From: an uncultured Porphyromonadaceae bacterium
GTDB taxonomy: Bacteria > Bacteroidota > Bacteroidia > Bacteroidales > Paludibacteraceae
Assembly (NCBI GenBank): GCA_937898265.1
Contig: CALEJM010000249.1
Location: 1-7,796, forward strand
Length of the DNA stretch: 7,796 bases
Reading direction: 5' to 3'
The notes beneath the pieces are model-generated. The model saw nothing but the letters and a program-made list of their open reading frames with translations, did no database searches and had not been told where the DNA came from. Below are positions 1 through 6,799 of this stretch, in pieces (position 1 is the stretch's first letter; every line of letters starts with the position of its first letter). Made by a program: the position numbers and the translations under genes.

Positions 1-1755
1 GTGGACAAAATGTTGCTTGCCGGTAAGCTCTTTCGAGAGAACCAGCAGACCGGGGAACTTATGCTCGACAACAACGATTTGGAACGTGAACGTGGTATAA
101 CCATTCTGTCGAAAAACGTGTCTATTGACTATAAAGACACAAAAATCAATATCATCGATACTCCGGGTCACGCCGACTTCGGCGGCGAGGTGGAGCGCGT
201 GCTGAATATGGCTGACGGATGCCTTTTGTTGGTCGATGCCTTCGAGGGTCCGATGCCTCAGACTCGCTTCGTGCTCCAAAAAGCGATTCAAATTGGTCTG
301 AAGCCTATCGTTGTTATTAATAAAGTAGACAAACCAAACTGTCGTCCCGACGAGGTTCAAGAGGCGGTGTTTGAGTTGATGTTCAACCTCGATGCCACCG
401 AAGAACAACTGGATTTCCCAACCATCTACGGCTCTGCTAAGGAAAACTGGATGTCGACCGACTGGCAGAAACCAACCGACAATATCTTGCCTTTGTTGGA
501 TGCTATCATCGAACATATCCCAGAACCACCAGTGCTGGAGGGTCCTGCACAGATGTTGATTACCTCATTGGACTTCTCAAGTTACGTTGGTCGTATCGCC
601 GTAGGCCGTGTTCATCGTGGAACCTTGAAGGAGAATCAAGAGGTTGCTTTGGTGAAACGCGACGGCACCGTGGTTAAACAGCGCATCAAATCGCTGAACA
701 CCTTCTCTGGTTTGGGTCGTACCCCAGCCAAAGAGGTTAACTCTGGCGACATTTGTGCTATCGTGGGTCTTGAGGGTTTCGAAATTGGCGAGACCGTTTG
801 CGATATCGAGACACCAGAGGCTTTGCCACCAATCGCTATCGACGAGCCTACCATGAGCATGACCTTTACCAACAACGACTCACCATTCTTTGGCCGCGAC
901 GGTAAGTTCGTCACCTCACGTCACCTTCACGATCGTTTGATTAAGGAGTTGGACCGCAACCTCGCACTCCGCGTGGATAAGGATCCAAACTCTGACGTCT
1001 GGACCGTATCGGGTCGTGGTGTGCTCCACCTCTCAGTGTTGATTGAGACCATGCGCCGCGAGGGCTATGAGTTGCAGGTGGGTCAGCCACAGGTAATCAC
1101 CAAGACTATCGACGGCGTGCTTCACGAACCTATTGAGCAACTGACCGTCAACCTCCCAGAGGAATGCTCAAGTAAGGTGATTGACATCGTGACTCGTCGT
1201 AAAGGTGAGCTCGTTTCTATGACTTCACAGCGCGACCGCATTCATCTTGAGTTCAACATCCCATCACGTGGTATCATTGGTCTGCGTAATGCTGTGTTGA
1301 CTATCTCTGCTGGCGAGGCTATCATGGCTCACCGCTTCTCGGAGTATCAGCCATGGAAAGGTGATATCGAACGTCGTGTCAACGGTTCCATCGTTGCCAT
1401 GGAAGGCGGCACCGCTTATGCCTACGCTATCGACAAACTCCAGGACCGTGGTAAGTTCTTCATCTATCCTCAAGAGGATGTCTATGGCGGTCAGGTGGTT
1501 GGCGAACATGCTAAGGATAAAGACTTGGTTGTTAACGTGACTAAGTCAAAGAAACTGACCAATATGCGTGCTTCTGGCTCTGATGAGAAGGTGAAGATTG
1601 CTCCGCCGGTCATCATGAGTTTGGAGGAGATGCTTGAGTATATCAAGGAGGATGAATACGTAGAGGTGACACCGCATCACTTGCGTATGCGTAAGATTGT
1701 GCTCGACGAAATTGAACGTAAGCGCATCATGATTCGCAACCAAAACGAAAAGTAG
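1..1755 (+). CDS. typA: Translational GTPase TypA/BipA, 5' end cut by the window edge
   Basis: Ribosome-associated GTPase of the EF-G/LepA superfamily, linked in other bacteria to ribosome assembly and to growth under cold or other stress. The first codon here (GTG) is not the true start: it reads as the Val of the family's conserved TTLVDK, so about 20 residues carrying the P-loop (G1, AHVDHGKT in relatives) lie off the left edge. Visible in the 584 residues: G2 RGIT (31-34), G3 DTPGH (53-57), G4 NKVD (107-110) and a G5-like GSAK (144-147). A beta-barrel domain II follows (about 181-270), then EF-G-like domains (about 280-460, with GIIGLRN at 424-430) and the TypA-specific C-terminal domain (about 460-584, with NMRASGSDE at 521-529). 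With the missing residues the length would be close to 600, normal for the family. The reading frame is intact. The next gene lies 104 bp downstream on the same strand, and no terminator hairpin is evident between them. Confidence 0.97.
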   Translation: MDKMLLAGKLFRENQQTGELMLDNNDLERERGITILSKNVSIDYKDTKINIIDTPGHADFGGEVERVLNMADGCLLLVDAFEGPMPQTRFVLQKAIQIGLKPIVVINKVDKPNCRPDEVQEAVFELMFNLDATEEQLDFPTIYGSAKENWMSTDWQKPTDNILPLLDAIIEHIPEPPVLEGPAQMLITSLDFSSYVGRIAVGRVHRGTLKENQEVALVKRDGTVVKQRIKSLNTFSGLGRTPAKEVNSGDICAIVGLEGFEIGETVCDIETPEALPPIAIDEPTMSMTFTNNDSPFFGRDGKFVTSRHLHDRLIKELDRNLALRVDKDPNSDVWTVSGRGVLHLSVLIETMRREGYELQVGQPQVITKTIDGVLHEPIEQLTVNLPEECSSKVIDIVTRRKGELVSMTSQRDRIHLEFNIPSRGIIGLRNAVLTISAGEAIMAHRFSEYQPWKGDIERRVNGSIVAMEGGTAYAYAIDKLQDRGKFFIYPQEDVYGGQVVGEHAKDKDLVVNVTKSKKLTNMRASGSDEKVKIAPPVIMSLEEMLEYIKEDEYVEVTPHHLRMRKIVLDEIERKRIMIRNQNEK

Positions 1756-1859
1756 TTGCCGACGATTAAACCTATACATTATATATAAGGTCTAAAAAGC
1801 AAAGAAAGGAGCTAGACTCCTGTCTTCAACCCGAATAATAACAAATAAAACTTACAGAT

Positions 1860-3458
1860 ATGAAAGCAAGATTATCTACATTGGCATTAGCATTGGCTCT
1901 CTGCTTCAGTGTTCAGCTCTCAGCTCAAAAGAACACCATCACCGTGGAAGCCACCGATGAGGACATCAGCGAAAACCTCGACCTTCGTGCCATCGCCTAT
2001 ATCTTTGGCGAAGCAAGAACCTTGGAGGACTTTGAACGTCGTATCAACGACTACGATGCTCAGGTGTCTAACCTTGACCTCAACCGCGACGGCGACGTTG
2101 ACTACATGCGTGTTGTAGAGTTGCCTGACAACAATGCTCACGTTATTCTCATCCAAGCTGTTTTGGCAAAGGATATCTACCAAGATATTGCTACCATCAT
2201 CGTTGAGAAACAAAAGAACAACCAAACCGTGGTTCAAATCGTAGGCGATAGCTACATCTATGGCACCAACTACGTGATCGAACCAACCTACGTGGCAGTT
2301 CCTGTAATCTTCGATTTCTTCTGGGGCCCATTCTATCACCGCTGGTACTCACCATACCACTGGCATAGCTACCCTCCATACTACAGATATCGTCGTTGCT
2401 GCGCATGGCATCACTACTATGACCACTGCTACCACCACTACCACGACCCTTATCACCACCACTATCACTACCACTATCCACCAAAACCACATCACGAGCC
2501 ATCACACTATCAGCAGTATAACAACTACTCACGTCGTGACTACTCACAGCGTTACCCAGAGCAGACCTTTGCTCAACGTAACCAAAACTACCGCGCTACC
2601 AACGCTCAAGAGCTCTCTTCAACTCGCGACGCCGTTACTGGTACACGCGTAGCACAGACCGCCACCTCTCGTGAGCAATTGGGCACTCGTAGTGCAGAAA
2701 GAGTTTCTGCCGAATCTCGTACCCCTGCGAACACCACCAACGGTTCACGTACCGAGTCAACCTCTGCCGCCGGCAACCGCACTCCTACCAACTCAACCGT
2801 ATCTGGTTCTCGCACTGCAACCACCACCACACCTGCTGCTGGCACTCGCACTCCTGCCAATACCACCACCACTTCTGGTTCACGTACTGCAGGCACAACG
2901 ACTGTCACCACAGGCACTCGCACTCCAGGCAACACTACTGTGACCACCACCACTTCTACTGGCAGCCGCGGCACAGTGAACTCAACTGGTCGCACAGTAA
3001 CAGTTAACACTGGTACTCCTGCAACCACCCGTACCTCAACCTCTGACAACAACTCGAGAACAATCTCGACTGGCGTGTCAACAGGTTCTCGCACTACCTC
3101 GGGCAGCGTGTCAACAGGCACCTCAACCCGCACCTCTACTACTAATGTAAATCGCGAAAGCAACACCGTACGCACTGGCTCTACCAGTACTTCTGGTTCT
3201 TCTTCAACTCGCGCAACCTCAACTTCAAACAGCAGAAGTTCCTACAACACTTCTACTTCTTCATCAAGAAGCACAAGCAGTAGCTCAACTTCAAGCAGCA
3301 GAAGTTCCTACAACACCTCTTCTTCATCTTCAAGAAGCTCAAGTTCTTCTTCAAGTAGCAGAAGTTCCTACTCGCCATCTTCCTCTTCTTCAAGAGGAAC
3401 AAGCAGTAGCTCAAGCAGCAGTTCAAGAGGTTCGTCTTCTACCTCCTCACGCAGATAA
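1860..3458 (+). CDS. Secreted His/Tyr-rich protein with a Ser/Thr/Arg low-complexity tail, function unknown
   Basis: I do not recognise a named family. Residues 1-22 form a signal peptide (MKAR, a hydrophobic Leu/Ala run, then LSA before Q23), so the product should leave the cytoplasm; there is no convincing lipobox. Residues 25-150 look like a folded domain and include an EF-hand-like loop at 73-81 (D73, N75, D77, G78, D79, D81), which suggests Ca2+ binding. Residues 151-217 are aromatic and very His/Tyr-rich (17 His and 16 Tyr in 159-217, plus Cys180, Cys181 and Cys190), a plausible metal-binding segment. From about 285 to the end the chain is Ser/Thr-rich with almost no acidic residues and an Arg about every 11 residues, so it is basic and probably disordered. 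The ATG at 1860 follows an A-rich leader and begins directly with the signal peptide. No TAnnTTTG promoter is visible in the 104-bp gap after typA, so read-through from typA is possible. A strong terminator begins 22 bp after the stop. Envelope attachment is inference. Confidence 0.85.
   Translation: MKARLSTLALALALCFSVQLSAQKNTITVEATDEDISENLDLRAIAYIFGEARTLEDFERRINDYDAQVSNLDLNRDGDVDYMRVVELPDNNAHVILIQAVLAKDIYQDIATIIVEKQKNNQTVVQIVGDSYIYGTNYVIEPTYVAVPVIFDFFWGPFYHRWYSPYHWHSYPPYYRYRRCCAWHHYYDHCYHHYHDPYHHHYHYHYPPKPHHEPSHYQQYNNYSRRDYSQRYPEQTFAQRNQNYRATNAQELSSTRDAVTGTRVAQTATSREQLGTRSAERVSAESRTPANTTNGSRTESTSAAGNRTPTNSTVSGSRTATTTTPAAGTRTPANTTTTSGSRTAGTTTVTTGTRTPGNTTVTTTTSTGSRGTVNSTGRTVTVNTGTPATTRTSTSDNNSRTISTGVSTGSRTTSGSVSTGTSTRTSTTNVNRESNTVRTGSTSTSGSSSTRATSTSNSRSSYNTSTSSSRSTSSSSTSSSRSSYNTSSSSSRSSSSSSSSRSSYSPSSSSSRGTSSSSSSSSRGSSSTSSRR
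2715..2972 (+). repeat. Degenerate in-frame repeat, alternating RTP and GSRT(A/E) units
   Basis: Within the tail of the secreted protein (residues 286-371), RTP motifs at Arg287, 307, 330 and 354 alternate with GSRT(A/E) or GSRG motifs at Arg297, 318, 342 and 370. RTP is usually followed by (A/T/G)N(T/S)T. The paired unit is 20-28 residues and the half unit 10-16. Copies have diverged in length and wording, so this is an old or continuously edited repeat rather than a recent tandem duplication. Confidence 0.8.
3234..3425 (+). repeat. In-frame Arg-Ser 11-residue repeat at the C-terminus of the secreted protein
   Basis: Residues 459-522 divide into units that each begin with Arg: RSSYNTSTSSS, RSTSSSSTSSS, RSSYNTSSSSS, a 9-residue RSSSSSSSS, RSSYSPSSSSS, RGTSSSSSSSS, followed by RGSSSTSSRR. 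At DNA level the 20-mer agcagaagttcctacaacac occurs exactly at 3231-3250 and 3297-3316, 66 bp apart, and its first 15 bases recur at 3357, 60 bp further on. This is a 66-bp (2 x 33) tandem unit with one 6-bp deletion, always in frame. Confidence 0.9.
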
Positions 3459-3480
3459 TCCGAAAGGGTTTAGCATACGA

Positions 3481-3512
3481 AAAGTGCGTCGGACAACCGA
3501 CGCACTTTTTTG
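3481..3512 (+). terminator. Rho-independent terminator of the secreted-protein gene
   Basis: A perfect 13-bp stem (3481-3493 with 3498-3510, arms aaaagtgcgtcgg and ccgacgcactttt) closes on the tetraloop acaa and ends in a run of six T. It begins 22 bp after the stop at 3458. The A-run on the left arm gives four T on the opposite strand, so it may also catch transcripts coming from the other side. Confidence 0.93.
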
Positions 3513-3514
3513 TT

Positions 3515-3534
3515 GTCCATACTAATATGGACAT
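3515..3534. other. Perfect hairpin between the two convergent terminators
   Basis: The inverted repeat TGTCCATA / TATGGACA has an 8-bp perfect stem and a CTAA loop. It fits in the gap between the two terminator hairpins. On the plus strand it is followed by TAAAAA and on the minus strand by ACAAAAAA, so it has no U-tract of its own in either direction and is not a canonical terminator. Its role is unknown. Confidence 0.6.
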
Positions 3535-3535
3535 A

Positions 3536-3568
3536 AAAAACAGGACCGTTCCGTTGGGAACAGTCCTG
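3536..3568 (-). terminator. Rho-independent terminator of the ptb-buk operon
   Basis: The arms 3541-3552 (caggaccgttcc) and 3557-3568 (ggaacagtcctg) form a 12-position stem with one C/A mismatch and a GTTG loop. Read on the minus strand it is followed by five T (complement of 3536-3540). It lies 23 bp beyond the buk stop codon. Confidence 0.9.
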
Positions 3569-3591
3569 TTGGTTTTTATCTGTAGAGTAGA

Positions 3592-4665
3592 TTAAGCTTC
3601 TTTATACTCTGTGTATTGGTCGCAAGCGCCGCCGTTCAAAACGTTGAGGCCGTGTGAAGCCAAAGCGCCGAGTTCGTCTTCGCCTGGGTAAACTTTTACA
3701 GGAGCGAGTGGGCTAACCATGTCGCTGATGTATTGTGTGAATGGTTTGCTGTAAGCGATACCACCGGTGAGGAGGACTGCGTCGCATTTACCTTTCAACA
3801 CTACCAACAAAGAACCAATCTCTTTGGCGATGTTGTAAGCCATAGCGTCGTAGATGAGTTTTGCTTTCTCGTCGCCAGCAGCTACGCGGTTTTCAACTTC
3901 GCGAGCGTCATTGGTATCGAGGTGAGCAATCAAACCACCTTTACCGCAGAGCATCTTCTTGATTTCTTGCTCGGTGTATTTGCCAGAGAAGCAAGCTTTA
4001 GCCAAGTCGGTAGAAGAGATGGTGCCAGAGCGTTCTGGTGAGAAAGGACCATAACCGAGGGCGTTGTTAACGTCGATTGATTGGCCTTTGCAGTGAGCGC
4101 CTACTGAAACGCCGCCACCGATGTGGGCGATAACGAGGTTCAACTCTTCGTATGGTTTGCCACAGTCTTTAGCGTATTTGCGAGCGATAGCCTTTTGGTT
4201 CAAGGCGTGATAGATTGATTTGCGTGGGAACAATGGGTGACCGCTGATGCGGGCAACTGGTTGCATCTCGTCAACAACTACTGGGTCGGCAACGATAGCG
4301 CGGCAGTTGAATTCCTTAGCGAGGTTGTCGGCAATCAAAGCACCGAGGTTGCAAGCGTGTTCGCCCCATTTGGCAACGAGGAGTTCGCTTTTCATCAACT
4401 CGTTGACTTCGATAGCGCCAGAGTGGAGTGGGTGGAGGATACCGCCACGACCTACGATGATATCGAATTTCAACTCAACGTTGTTTTCTTTCAAGCTGTT
4501 GAGGATGGTGTCTTTGCGGAATTCGTATTGTGAAGCCACAGTTGGGAAGTCTTTCAATTCTTCGCCAGAATGACGGAGTGTCTTCTCAAACACATTTTCT
4601 TCGTCGTGATATACGGCGAATTTGGTTGATGTGGAACCTGGGTTTACTACGAGGATTCTGTACAT
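3592..4665 (-). CDS. buk: Butyrate kinase (acyl-phosphate to carboxylate plus ATP)
   Basis: Cytoplasmic kinase of the acetokinase family (ASKHA fold) that transfers phosphate from butyryl-phosphate, or a branched-chain acyl-phosphate, to ADP, giving ATP and the free acid. Visible motifs: N-terminal phosphate loop VNPGSTSTK (7-15); GRGGILHP (72-79), whose Arg73 probably matches the substrate-site Arg of acetate kinase; AHIGGGVSVGAH (180-191), whose His181 probably matches the catalytic-site His; LLTGGIAYSK (298-307); and the C-terminal YPGEDELGALA (326-336) typical of butyrate kinases. At 357 residues it has the usual Buk length and is shorter than acetate kinase (about 400). The start is 36 bp after the ptb stop with no promoter or terminator between, so the two are one operon. 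The leader is A-rich without a Shine-Dalgarno sequence, as usual in this phylum. Alternative: physiological preference for isobutyrate or isovalerate rather than butyrate, which sequence alone does not settle. Confidence 0.95.
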   Translation of the reverse strand: MYRILVVNPGSTSTKFAVYHDEENVFEKTLRHSGEELKDFPTVASQYEFRKDTILNSLKENNVELKFDIIVGRGGILHPLHSGAIEVNELMKSELLVAKWGEHACNLGALIADNLAKEFNCRAIVADPVVVDEMQPVARISGHPLFPRKSIYHALNQKAIARKYAKDCGKPYEELNLVIAHIGGGVSVGAHCKGQSIDVNNALGYGPFSPERSGTISSTDLAKACFSGKYTEQEIKKMLCGKGGLIAHLDTNDAREVENRVAAGDEKAKLIYDAMAYNIAKEIGSLLVVLKGKCDAVLLTGGIAYSKPFTQYISDMVSPLAPVKVYPGEDELGALASHGLNVLNGGACDQYTEYKEA

Positions 4666-4701
4666 TGTATTGTAGTTAATTCTGTTTCTTTACTGATGGG
4701 A

Positions 4702-5604
4702 TTAAGCCAAGATGCTTGCCATGCAGATGCAGTAGAATTTAGCATCTGTTGATTCGCTACGTGAGGTGAGCACTACTGGTTTGTCGGCACCGTAGAGGAG
4801 GCCAGCCATTTGTGCGTTACCGAAGGTGGTAGCTGTTTTGTAGAATACGTTGGCAGCGTCGAAGTCAGGGAAGATAACGATATCAGAGTCGCCGAGCACT
4901 GGAGTGTCGATGTGTTTGATAGCGCCACGCTCTTTGTCGAGAGCCAAGAATACGTCCATTGGGCCGTCGAGGATGACGTCGCCGAACTCGCCGTTCTTAG
5001 CCATCTCTTTGATTTCAACGTAGTCGTTCATGTAGCGGATTTTTGGACCTGGCACCTCAGTTGCGTGAACGAGGGCGATCTTTGGTTGTTTTACGCCGAA
5101 GGCTTTAGCAGTCTTGATGGCGTATTTGATCATGTCGATACGTTGTGCTTTGGTTGGATCTGGAATAACAGCAGGGTCACCAAAGAAAATCATTTTGTGA
5201 TATGCTGGAGCAGTCATGCTGGCGATGTAGGAGATGGTGTTGCCAGGGGTGTGGATACCTGTCTCTTTGTTGAGCACTGCGCGGAGGATGACGTCGGTGT
5301 TAACCAAACCTTTCATCAAGATATCGCATTCGCCATTGCGAACCATGCTTACTGCTTTGTCGGTAGCTTCTTTTGGGTCTGCTACGTTTACATAGTGGAT
5401 GTATGGGCTCTCTGGGAATTTAGCGGTGATGGCGCGAACTTTTGTTTCGTCGCCGGTCAGATAAGCCTCTACGATGCCTTCGTTTACAGCTCTCATAACA
5501 GCTTCTACTGAGTGTTCGTCTGTAGCGTTGGCAACAGCCATTTTTCTACGTGGGCCGTTTTTCAAGTGTGCGGCCAAGTCTTGAAACGATTTAATCGGTT
5601 CCAT
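4702..5604 (-). CDS. ptb: Phosphate butyryltransferase (acyl-CoA plus Pi to acyl-phosphate)
   Basis: Cytoplasmic PTA/PTB-family acyltransferase that swaps CoA for phosphate on butyryl-CoA or similar short acyl-CoAs, supplying the substrate for butyrate kinase. The 300 residues match the Ptb length, whereas phosphate acetyltransferases are usually 330 or more. Family features seen: ILMKGLVNT (95-103), HTPGNTISYIASM (118-130), GDPAVIPDP (142-150), ILDGPMDVFLALD (211-223) and the C-terminal VLTSRSES (278-285). The frame is intact from ATG to TAA. Order ptb then buk matches the clostridial ptb-buk operon. A Bacteroidetes-type promoter lies about 90 bp upstream of the start. No other butyrate-pathway gene (thiolase, crotonase, butyryl-CoA dehydrogenase) is in the window, so the acyl-CoA source is unknown. 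Misassignment as a phosphate acetyltransferase is possible but unlikely next to buk. Confidence 0.94.
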   Translation of the reverse strand: MEPIKSFQDLAAHLKNGPRRKMAVANATDEHSVEAVMRAVNEGIVEAYLTGDETKVRAITAKFPESPYIHYVNVADPKEATDKAVSMVRNGECDILMKGLVNTDVILRAVLNKETGIHTPGNTISYIASMTAPAYHKMIFFGDPAVIPDPTKAQRIDMIKYAIKTAKAFGVKQPKIALVHATEVPGPKIRYMNDYVEIKEMAKNGEFGDVILDGPMDVFLALDKERGAIKHIDTPVLGDSDIVIFPDFDAANVFYKTATTFGNAQMAGLLYGADKPVVLTSRSESTDAKFYCICMASILA

Positions 5605-5695
5605 TTTTAGTTTGTATTGAATTAGTTTATTATTTGTCTTTTAGTGATTTAACGGCGCTGACAGCAAAAGCTGTTTCGTTACGCCAATTAGAGTG

Positions 5696-5727
5696 CAAAG
5701 GTAGTGCTTTTTTGTTACATAGACAAA
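5696..5727 (-). promoter_or_regulatory. Promoter of the ptb-buk operon
   Basis: On the minus strand, TTTG (complement of 5724-5727) and TACCTTTG (complement of 5696-5703) are separated by 20 bp. Both match the Bacteroidetes primary-sigma consensus (-33 TTTG, -7 TAnnTTTG, spacing about 19-21). The predicted transcription start is near 5689, giving a leader of about 85 nt. That leader contains a small hairpin, acagc-aaaa-gctgt at 5661-5674, of uncertain meaning. Confidence 0.85.
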
Positions 5728-5732
5728 TTCTG

Positions 5733-5758
5733 CTGCAATACAATATTAAATACTGCAG
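5733..5758. promoter_or_regulatory. Possible operator: interrupted inverted repeat just upstream of the ptb promoter
   Basis: CTGCA...TGCAG arms (5733-5737 and 5754-5758) flank an AT-rich centre, with two further pairs inside. The repeat starts 5 bp upstream of the -33 element, where a transcription factor could sit. It could equally be a chance palindrome, since no second copy is present in the window. Confidence 0.25.
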
Positions 5759-5781
5759 ACGTGATTTTTTTCGCCGAAATC

Positions 5782-6765
5782 CTACAGTTTTTTCAATTTG
5801 ATGAGTGTGATTTCTTGAGGAACTCCAATACGGATGGGGGCGGTGCATCCGATGCCGGTGTTGACATATAGATATTGTCCTTGATGGGTGTACAATCCCG
5901 CTGTGCTCTCAAAGAAAAGCGAGGCGGGTGTCCAGCCGAAGATGCGAATCTGTGCGGCGTGGGTGTGTCCGCTCAACGTGAGTTGAACGGGTCGTTTCCC
6001 CTTGATATGCTCGTCCCAGTTGGCAGGGTTGTGCGCCAAGAGGATGGTGAACCCCCTTACGCCATCAAGCGCCTTGTCGATGTCGCCATGCGAGATAGGG
6101 CTGAGGCGTTCGCGCTCGCTCTTGAGGTATTGTATGCCGGCAATGGTGATGGAGTCGTTGCCTTGGTGGAGTGTAAGATGTTCGTCGTTAAGTAGATGCC
6201 AGCCAAGCAACTCGCTCTCGCTGGTCATCACCTGCAGCAACTCCTGCTGACGTTGCTCTGGAGAACGCATGCCGTAAGGAACGTAATCGTGATTGCCTAA
6301 GATGCTGTAGATTCCGTGCTTCGCTTTGAGTTGCGAGAGGATAGGAATGAAGTGTTCAACCTCGTTGCCGCTGATGCCTATGAGGTCGCCCGTGAAGCAG
6401 ATGATGTCGGGCTCAAGGGCGTTGATGCGGTCGATGGTTTTCTGAAGTTCTTTGTCGTGACCCTCGAAAGCGCTGAGATGGAGGTCGGAGATGTGAACGA
6501 TTTTGTAGTCGTTGAATTCGGTGGGGAGGTCGCTGAACGTTAGCTCTATTTCGTTGGTCTTGCAGTGCCAACGTCCTACGTAATAGCCAAGTAGGAAGAC
6601 GATGAGCACGAAAGCCAACAGTGCGAGCGTGGCCTTGCCGAAGACGGCATAACGCACAGGCGTATGAAGCATTCGACCCACTATCCACGCAATGACGTAG
6701 CAGAGGTGGACTAAAGTGGTCAGCAGAATGGAAAGTGCGGTCAGCGAAGCTAACAAGAATTTCAT
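5782..6765 (-). CDS. Membrane-anchored calcineurin-like metallophosphoesterase
   Basis: Predicted phosphoesterase with two N-terminal membrane segments (about 8-30 and 43-65) and a metal-dependent catalytic domain (about 86-327). All five signature blocks are visible: DLH (94-96), GD (126-127), GNHD (157-160), His245 in LLAHNP, and GHTH (266-269), so a two-metal active site should be intact. Family relatives include YaeI/YkuE-type enzymes, some of which act on lipid A precursors or other phospho-compounds; the substrate here cannot be told from sequence. I chose the ATG at 6765 (327 residues) over the in-frame ATG at 6855 because a promoter -7 box lies between them at 6792-6799 and translation from 6765 begins at the hydrophobic anchor. 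The gene is divergent from tRNA-Lys and 177 bp upstream of ptb on the same strand, but ptb has its own promoter, so a shared function is not implied. Confidence 0.9.
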   Translation of the reverse strand: MKFLLASLTALSILLTTLVHLCYVIAWIVGRMLHTPVRYAVFGKATLALLAFVLIVFLLGYYVGRWHCKTNEIELTFSDLPTEFNDYKIVHISDLHLSAFEGHDKELQKTIDRINALEPDIICFTGDLIGISGNEVEHFIPILSQLKAKHGIYSILGNHDYVPYGMRSPEQRQQELLQVMTSESELLGWHLLNDEHLTLHQGNDSITIAGIQYLKSERERLSPISHGDIDKALDGVRGFTILLAHNPANWDEHIKGKRPVQLTLSGHTHAAQIRIFGWTPASLFFESTAGLYTHQGQYLYVNTGIGCTAPIRIGVPQEITLIKLKKL

Positions 6766-6791
6766 AGAAGTCAAGTGTATATTTTCGTGGA

Positions 6792-6799
6792 CAAAGGTA
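6792..6799 (-). promoter_or_regulatory. Promoter -7 element of the metallophosphoesterase gene
   Basis: The minus strand reads TACCTTTG, a perfect TAnnTTTG, placing transcription start near 6785, about 20 nt before the ATG at 6765. No TTTG is seen at the -33 distance, so the upstream element is weak or absent. Confidence 0.7.

Noticed and set aside
1..3. GTG as the start codon of typA
   Set aside because: It encodes the conserved internal Val of TTLVDK; the P-loop that must precede it is outside the window.
1807..1821. AGGAG-CTAGA-CTCCT hairpin as a typA terminator or Shine-Dalgarno site
   Set aside because: The stem is only 5 bp without a U-tract, and AGGAG lies about 48 bp before the next ATG, too far to act as a ribosome site.
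1920..2339. 139-codon open frame antisense to the start of the secreted protein
   Set aside because: It overlaps the signal-peptide-bearing gene, has no family resemblance and lacks a promoter.
2606..3175. 189-codon open frame antisense to the secreted protein
   Set aside because: It is rich in Val, Arg and Glu simply because it is the complement of Thr/Ser/Arg repeat codons; it has no domain, promoter or leader of its own.
3231..3371. CRISPR-like spaced repeats
   Set aside because: The 15-20 bp repeats at 60-66 bp spacing are in frame inside a coding sequence, and the spacers are also Ser codons; there are no cas genes.
4810..5511. 233-codon open frame antisense to ptb
   Set aside because: ptb is a full-length, motif-complete gene on the other strand; the antisense frame shows no recognisable motif and reflects biased codon use in ptb.
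5630..5848. 72-codon minus-strand open frame between the metallophosphoesterase and ptb
   Set aside because: It overlaps the metallophosphoesterase 3' end and runs through the ptb promoter, with no recognisable composition or leader.
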